Positions 17,183-22,807 of a DNA stretch of 22,807 bases are shown one piece after another. A model generated the notes under the pieces. That model was not told the origin of the DNA and did not search any database. It saw only the letters and a program-made list of their open reading frames with translations. Source of the stretch: Scytalidium lignicola (Eukaryota > Ascomycota > Leotiomycetes). The stretch spans positions 1 to 22,807 of the forward strand of contig NCSJ02000498.1 in the NCBI GenBank assembly GCA_002812745.2, written 5' to 3'. How positions within the stretch are numbered: the first letter of the stretch is position 1; each line of letters opens with the position of its first letter. The translations under genes were made by a program, and so were the position numbers.

Positions 17183-19101
17183 CTGCGTATTGCCAACAAA
17201 AGACTAGCCGAAACAATGGGTGAACCAAGAAACGCTGTACTTTGGAGGCACTGATACGAAGCTCAACAGGACTTTGTCGCTGCTCTAAGGGTGCAAAGGA
17301 AGTATGTGGCCCCGATAAAATGCCAACATTACTCATCAGGCCGGTCCTAGGATGACATATTCGGACAAACGTGCAGACCCTAGCACCCGCGTTGGAGGTG
17401 AAGTCTAGGTTCTCAGATACAGACGACATGACAACGCCCCAAGTCNTTTTTATATTATTTGTGCCGAGAAATTATGAATGCTTATTTGTTGTTATATTTA
17501 CTCTCTTTGGTGGGTCAACGCTTTGAGGTCTGAGCACAGCTTTGAATAAGACTTCTCTTACAGGACTGTCGCGGACGAACCCTTAACTATTTTTGTCACA
17601 TTTGTTTATTTATTTATCATATCCATTCCGATATGACTTCCGGCTAGTATCAGTTTTGCCCGTTCATCAATTTGGCCGGCCGAACCATTCACTTCACCAC
17701 CTGACGAACTAGCTGGCCCATCCATCCATGCAACCGATTTAACCATATTTCACAATTACAATCATTCTTATAATAATATATAAATTTTTGTCTTTTTTTT
17801 CCTTTAAGATGGTAACACTTTGTAATGTTGTATAATTCTTTATATTAATGTGATGTTTCAATTCGGTAATTTATAAACATACTTTTTAATTGTTTACTGT
17901 AACTAATTAATATAAAATTTATAAAATCTTCATGTGAGCAGATGATATTTGGAAGGAATAAAGGTTAGCATCTGTTCTAACCAGATTTGAATCTAAATGA
18001 AAACACATGGAAAATACTTAGACGATCGTCCTTGCAAAACAGAAAGGAGGTTAGAATCCAGGGCCTTAGATAAGACTCAAGTTCATCCCAGTAAAGTTAT
18101 TTGGCCAGGTATATAGCATCACTAAAGGATTTGCAAGGTGATTCAGAGGAAAGGGGGTCCTCTAGGCTGGTAGGGTCAACAACCAGCGCTTTACACTTTC
18201 GTACCTTGGCCGGCAGAATGGGTGGTAAGACGGGGGTTTCCGCGATAACGAAAACCTCCTCCGAACGGATGCGAGCAATAGAGTGAGGTGACGCCATAAT
18301 TCTCTAGGTCACAATCTTGGCACAGTCTAGCCATATTCTAGACTCTGCCTGCCCACCACATTACGAGTGGATAAGTGGAATGCGGCGGTCCAATTTGGTA
18401 ACCACATTTCCTGCAGTCCCTGGGTAAAGCGTTTATTGTGGCATATAATATCATTATTCCTTTGAAGTGTGAAATATCTATCCATTGTGATACGGTTGAC
18501 GCTGGCTCCATCCACCCCCCCACCCCCCCTCCCAAAAAAAGCAAGGAGGATGATTGATAGGAGCATCTGGCCTTTTATAGCCAGAAATCGTGGAGGCCCA
18601 GAGGCCAAAAGGGGGCCCGGTCAGTCCTTAATCACTCACTGCCTCCCAAGCCCAAGGGGGGACACACCAACCGCCTCTTATGCGGTGCTCCAGCCTATGC
18701 ATCCACCCATTTTGTAGTGTGGTCCTCCTTATGTCTGTCTAAGAAGACATAAAGTACACAAACACGCAGACACCTCCAGACCATTACAAGTTAGCCATGT
18801 TACATTAATATATTCCAATGCAAATACATTTGCACCTCATGTATATTATTACACAAAACCATCATTACTGGATAATATGAAAGTGCTCCGCTATCAAAGC
18901 TAAAATTACTCATCTCGTATGATTTTGAACACACTGTCCAGTTAACTCTACAATATTTCGAAAACCTTGCAAGACACCGACCTTGAACAGCGAAACATAG
19001 TTTTGATTGCCTGCTTTCATTCGTTTAGAAGCGTGGAATCAAATTCATAAATTTTTCGAACACGTTAAACACTTCGCCATAGCTATCGATATCCGGATCA
19101 A
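17183..19101. other. Intergenic region upstream of the zinc-cluster regulator
   Basis: Positions 17450-18060 are AT-rich with TTTATTTATTTATC-type runs and no gene. Minus-strand frames at 18297-18097 (MASPHSIARIRSEEVFVIAE onward) and 18608-18327 (with a hydrophobic LLSIILLAFF segment) are uninterrupted, but I cannot tie them to a family. An alternative minus frame contains RDCRKCGYQIG, a Cys pair. A C/G homopolymer tract (CACCCCCCCACCCCCCCTCC region, 18514-18535) lies inside. The last about 350 bases before 19102 are the presumed promoter and 5' UTR of the regulator. Confidence 0.4.
18729..18752 (+). other. Perfect 8-bp stem with 8-base loop
   Basis: TTATGTCT at 18729-18736 and AGACATAA at 18745-18752 are exact inverted copies around the loop GTCTAAGA. 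The stem is AT-rich and has no T tract. It may be a chance palindrome or part of a decayed element end. Confidence 0.6.
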
Positions 19102-20313
19102 ATGGCATGCCAGGACTATTCTCAGAAATATCCACCGCTAGATTTCCTCGATTATGTCGTATCCCAATCCTGTCTAAAAGAGGAGCAGGGTTACACTAAA
19201 GTAGATCAGCACCAGTTTATTCCTTATGTTCCAAAGACTGTTAATGTTCCCTCGATCTTATCATACAATATGTCCAACGACTATGTTCCTAATCCAAGAG
19301 CCCATCAACTGCCATTTTGCATAAAACCAGCCCTAAGGGCATACAAAAATAACAAAGGTTTTGTGGAAAAATATGGCGGAAATTTTCTACAACTGAATGC
19401 TTTCAGATCCAGGCCAAGAGCTCCTATTGCATGTATATTCTGCAGAAGACGTAAGGTAGGCAATGTTTTCTTTTTTTNCTATTATGATTTAAAGGAACTG
19501 GAATATGAAGATTTAGCATAAATTTCCCATAGAGTTTAAGATATCAGTACTTTTCTGCAAGCAGCATGCACCGAAGGAGAATGTAAGCCAGCAAATTTTG
19601 AAAATTAGACTGCTAACCATGAATAACAGATTCGGTGCTCAGGCTTCGAACATAACCCAGAAGGAAAATGCTCGAACTGCCAACGTCTTGAGCTACAGTG
19701 TATCTTTGTTTCAGTGTCATCTAAATCTCAAGCCTTTGTTCCAGCTCATGTTGTGTATCCCAACATGAGCAACATGATCATTAACACTGATGGTCATCTT
19801 CGTCCGATGGCATACCCACAGCCAACACAGCTGTTTGGTGCTCATGGCCAACCGCTAAGAACTCCTCCACTACAGGCGGCTCCCTGCGATAACTACTTAG
19901 TACCTTTACTACCTTCACCGACGAGCTCTCACAGCTCGTCTAGCAATGACTGCCCGAATGAAGCCATTAAGCGCAAACGACCACAGCAGGATTCTCATCC
20001 TTTGATCTTGCCACCTCCTATTACGAGGGGAGTTGGCTCTCAGCAAGCTATGCCCTGCCGGCGCCCCATCGAGTATGATGTTAAGTCAACTCAAATGACA
20101 GCTACTAGTGGCGCTGGCGCAGGGTTGGACTACTCGCCTAGCTCTGAGAGATGCATTATCTCGACTCTTCAGCCTCCATCACAGCCGGCCATTAAGCAAA
20201 GGGCTATTCCGCCACGCCCTAAGCCTGTCAATCGATTAAATCCTATGTCTCTGAATAGTATCATCGAGAATGGGCCGAGTGCCGAAATAAAAGGAACATG
20301 CTCCAACGATTAG
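19102..20313 (+). CDS. Zn(II)2Cys6 transcription factor, two exons
   Basis: Exon 1 (19102-19455) encodes 118 residues from an ATG in good context and ends APIACIFCRRRK. The intron (19456-19629, 174 bases) has donor GTAGGC, a GCTAAC branch site and acceptor AATAACAG. Exon 2 resumes in phase with IRCSGFEHNPEGKCSNCQRL then ELQCIF. The joined zinc cluster is C-x2-C-x6-C-x10-C-x2-C-x6-C (residues about 111-142), a binuclear zinc DNA-binding domain. It is followed by SVSSKSQAFVPAHVVYP. The tail is Pro/Ser/Gln-rich, with a basic patch IKRKRPQQ that may act as a nuclear signal, and ends RLNPMSLNSIIENGP and a TAG at 20311-20313. Total is about 345 residues. No fungal-specific TF middle-homology domain is visible. 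Unusually the finger is internal rather than at the extreme N-terminus. The ambiguous base 19478 lies in the intron. Target genes are unknown. Confidence 0.9.
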
Positions 20314-21087
20314 ATTGCAGGGATTGGTTTTCTTAAACGGATTTCCGAAGGGCTTAGGAAGGAGGTTTTTTGGGATCGAGCTGTTCTGTTTTCTGAAAGG
20401 CTAATAAGTAAAGGAATTGTGGGCATGAGGAGGTTTTTTTTTTTTTTCGCAAAACGAGATTACTCTTAATATAACTCTGGATGAGCATTCCCTTCTTTCT
20501 CTTTCCTAGGTAACAATACTAATCTGCGACTTTATACGACAAAGGCTTTATTTTAAAAAGTTTATAATTCAACATTAACTTTAATTTATTATTTGAAATT
20601 TATTATCCAGGTTTATCAGGAGTTAATCAAATAAAATTGAAAGGATGTATTAAATTAATTTTATTTATTATTATTTCTTTTTTTAATTTAATATTAAAAG
20701 CTATAATCTTTATCCTACCGGGTAAATACTAATTTCCGAGCCTTGGCTATAAAGCACCCTCTGTATCTGTAATCAATTGAGTCTGCTTACCATATGGATG
20801 CTTGCCTAACTTACCATTAGTTAGCGCCATAACTTATGACACACACGACGAGATCGACGTCATCTATTATATTAGTGTTAAACCTTTAACTTTTAGTCTG
20901 GTATATTAAATCTTATTGATTAACTCATTTTATTAAAGTTGTGAGGCTGGGCCTGCTGCTAACTGACGATTGTGAATAAACAGTCAATGTTATCATTTTA
21001 GAGACAAGAATGCACATCTGGTCACTCTGGAAGTTTACAAAGCAGTTATGTAAAACCGTCAAGTCGTGTAATACTTTAACTTCAACC
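20314..21087. other. Intergenic region between convergent genes
   Basis: It begins with the 3' flank of the zinc-cluster regulator, including a T tract at about 20434-20447. The rest is AT-rich with no reading frame or repeat of note. The minus-strand RBR fragment ends at 21088, so both neighbours terminate into this stretch. Confidence 0.5.
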
Positions 21088-21601
21088 TTACAAGTAGTCG
21101 CCTAGGATCCAGAGGTCTTTATCCAGTGACATATCGTACCCTTCATCAGTGTCCCATCCCCCCGTGTATCCGGTAATATCGAGATTTTCCCTGGTAACCA
21201 CTGAGATGCAGCGCTCTACCAGACCTGAAGATGACCTTGCAGCACCAGCAGAACTCGACGCTACAGTTCTTGCAAGTAAAGTGAGCACAGCCGCCGTTTC
21301 GTTCAATTCTGGCCCTGCATCCCGCATTCAGACACAACTTAGTCATCCGGAAGATCTCGTTGCGAGTGCCAGACACGTTTTCTCGTTTCTCGCGCAAGTG
21401 CATTGTCAGGACGTACTGCGCTGCTTGTCTCTGGTCTTCTCTCCGGACGAGCCGAATGCTCTGAAGGTGCTCGCATGTATCCTTCGTGACGTCTCGGCAG
21501 AGAAAGTATTGAATCCTCTTACAGGCCGCACATCTCCACTCCGGAGACGAACACCACATGAATAAGCTCATGCCGTTGGTGGGAGAATTATTTACCCACA
21601 T
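21088..21601 (-). pseudogene. RBR-type ubiquitin ligase fragment (Rcat/RING2 region)
   Basis: The minus-strand frame 21601-21146 reads EHLQSIRLVRREDQRQAAQY and HLREKRENVSGTRNEIFRMT. It then gives a Cys-rich module, KLCLNAGCRARIERNGGCAH plus FTCKNCSVEFCWCC. C-x4-C, IE-N-GC-H-TC, C and EFCW-C is the Rcat (RING2) signature of RING-between-RING E3 ligases; the catalytic Cys would be in GGCAH. A coding-like C-terminus lies in the next frame (TRENLDITGYTGGWDTDEGY, then DMSLDKDLWILGDYL, stop at 21088). The two can be joined by a 55-base GTG...CAG intron with weak signals, or by a frameshift. RING1 and most of the IBR domain are missing: directly upstream is a different gene on the opposite strand. 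I therefore call it a truncated gene, although small IBR-only proteins exist. Confidence 0.65.
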
Positions 21602-21687
21602 CTGCTAGGTGTGGTAACAGGTGTCAATACAATACTAAGAGGATTACTAACTTGTAATCTAGCAATTCCAGATTAATTCTGGAAGAA

Positions 21688-22087
21688 TGTCTAGGATAAC
21701 CGTGAGGGTTTGCCTGCTAGTTTACCGCCCATAGCAGCAAATTCGCCAGATTTGCGTTGGCCGTGGGATCGCCTTTATGAAAGATTTGGCTCCATCATTA
21801 ACTCAAGTAATTTTCTCATGCTCTGTGATTCTGTGAATGCTGTCAAAGGCGCTCTTAAGATTTTCCAACGTCTGATGAATATAATAGGATTAAGAAATTT
21901 GTTAGCAACATCATCAATGATGACGAGGAATCTATCAAGCAGTTCATGTCTCCACTTCGAAAGGTGAGGAAGTTCTTATTTTTAGCGCAGGAGAACAGCA
22001 TGAACAACTGACATGTTGTGGCCTTTCTTGTAGACTATGACAGTGTTTGAATATCTATGGGATCCTCTTACGCACTTACATAGATAA
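21688..22087 (+). pseudogene. Unidentified helical protein gene, frameshifted, one clear intron
   Basis: From about 21710 one frame reads PASLPPIAANSPDLRWPWDR, LYERFGSIINSSNFLMLCDS and VNAVKGALK. The adjoining frame continues DFPTSDEYNRIKKFVSNIIN and DDEESIKQFMSPLRK. The switch falls in CTTAAGATTTT near 21852, where a single missing A would restore the frame. After RK comes a textbook intron (21964-22033, 70 bases: donor GTGAGG, branch CTGAC, acceptor TTCTTGTAG). Exon 2 then gives TMTVFEYLWDPLTHLHR and a stop. The product would be an all-helical domain with Trp/Asp/Glu-rich surface. It superficially recalls N-terminal domains of fungal NLR-like proteins, but I cannot confirm that. No confident start codon; ATG at 21688 is in another frame. 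Confidence 0.5.
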
Positions 22088-22231
22088 AGTCACGTTGGGT
22101 ATCTATTAGGATTTACAGTTGATTGAGTTGAAGGTGCTTAAGGGTGAGTTTTTGCTTATATTTCTAGCATATCCTCATTTATAGGACTAACTTAATATTG
22201 TAGTTTATCGGAATACTAGAATGAATTTTGT

Positions 22232-22624
22232 ATGATTTTCTTAGAAAATCCTTTTTATTTTGAATATTTTGCTAATAATCCACTTCCGACAGATTCATAT
22301 TATATGCAGCAGGTCTCGCTGTTTGCGCGTATATATGTTTCTGATCAAATCAGATACATCCGCTTACAGTACCAGGATTTCGCATTCCCTTATTGTGAAT
22401 ATGTATCGATGGAGTTGTTGAAGATTGAGCGCAAGATCCCTGAAATGAGATATTTAAAGATTCAACAACGTAAAATCACAGTAGATACGGGTTTAATAAT
22501 AATGATCGTTTCATGTAATGAACACGCAAAATTTAACTTTATTCTGCATATTTCTATTTATCACTTGGATCATGTCCCGTGGTCCCTTAGTTGCATTGGA
22601 TATGTGCTCTTCCAAGTTGGGTAA
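22232..22624 (+). CDS. Hypothetical ORF or exon, 130 residues
   Basis: An uninterrupted frame from an ATG at 22232 reads NPFYFEYFANNPLPTDSYYM, QQVSLFARIYVSDQIRYIRL and FAFPYCEYVSMELLKIERKI, ending in TAA at 22622-22624. It is rich in aromatic residues and AT-ended codons but free of stops, unlike the RIP relics. Acceptor-like sites (TTGTAG near 22202, TTTCTAG near 22168) and a donor-like GGTGAGT at 22143 after a coding-like stretch (LIELKVLK) suggest it may be a downstream exon of the gene starting near 21700. No family is recognised. Confidence 0.35.
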   Translation: MIFLENPFYFEYFANNPLPTDSYYMQQVSLFARIYVSDQIRYIRLQYQDFAFPYCEYVSMELLKIERKIPEMRYLKIQQRKITVDTGLIIMIVSCNEHAKFNFILHISIYHLDHVPWSLSCIGYVLFQVG

Positions 22625-22807
22625 TGGTAGTCATTCATGTTGAATGGNNTCGTTCTTACAAGTTTGGGTTTTAAAGTGTTTGAGACTATGTTTCTACATC
22701 TTAAAATATATCTCTTAAGCTCTTTAATTAACATCTTCACTGTTTCCTTAAAATTTTCCTTGAAGAAGGAAAGTTCAATTATTAATGCATTAGCAAAGCA
22801 CACATTC

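Noticed and set aside
21149..21565. 138-codon plus-strand ORF
   Set aside because: Antisense shadow of the RBR Cys-rich frame, which has recognisable zinc ligands.
22570..22803. 77-codon minus-strand ORF at the right edge
   Set aside because: Includes two undetermined bases, overlaps the plus ORF, AT-rich and without motif; not supportable as a gene.

Overview
The window is nuclear DNA of a filamentous ascomycete fungus. The evidence is short GT-AG introns with CTGAC/CTAAC-type branch sites, a Zn(II)2Cys6 regulator, fungal transposon families (Fot1/pogo, hAT, Mutator-like) and coding relics changed by CpA-to-TpA transitions, the signature of repeat-induced point mutation (RIP). The mix of GC-rich islands and very AT-rich decayed blocks fits a large, repeat-laden genome, perhaps a pezizomycete. 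That placement is a guess.

Left third (1-4700) is mostly a transposon graveyard. It holds a GC-rich partial gene at the left edge, a terminal/subterminal repeat block, a hAT dimerisation-domain relic (minus), a long pogo/Fot1-type DD35D transposase relic (plus) with one terminal repeat at about 2519, an intact-looking 445-bp MITE with about 50-bp terminal inverted repeats (2541-2985), a small gene with a frame conflict (3244-3671), and a Mutator-like FAR1-type DNA-binding relic (minus, 4240-4611).

Central part (5300-8560) is a small gene island. It has a 191-residue hypothetical ORF (minus), a frameshifted gene (plus) whose stop overlaps the start of a single-pass membrane protein gene (6397-7106), and a two-exon gene on the minus strand (7871-8556). 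That gene encodes a WW-like domain, a glycine zipper and a tail of about eleven charged hexapeptides.

10393-12263 carries the most interesting item: a type I metacaspase gene inactivated in place by RIP-type transitions. The catalytic His and Cys codons are both now Tyr codons, yet the catalytic domain stays in one frame with the family's 56-residue His-Cys spacing. It is followed by a decayed RNase H gene (minus), a relic resembling the DUF3505/OrsD zinc-finger family, and about 2.5 kb of GC-rich sequence without a convincing gene.

Right part (16900-22807) has a possible small membrane protein, an intact two-exon Zn(II)2Cys6 regulator (19102-20313) with its intron inside the zinc cluster, a fragment of an RBR ubiquitin ligase (minus), and a frameshifted multi-exon gene (plus). 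The window looks like a few single-copy genes among inactivated duplicates and mobile elements; no operon, gene cluster, CRISPR array, rRNA or tRNA was seen.
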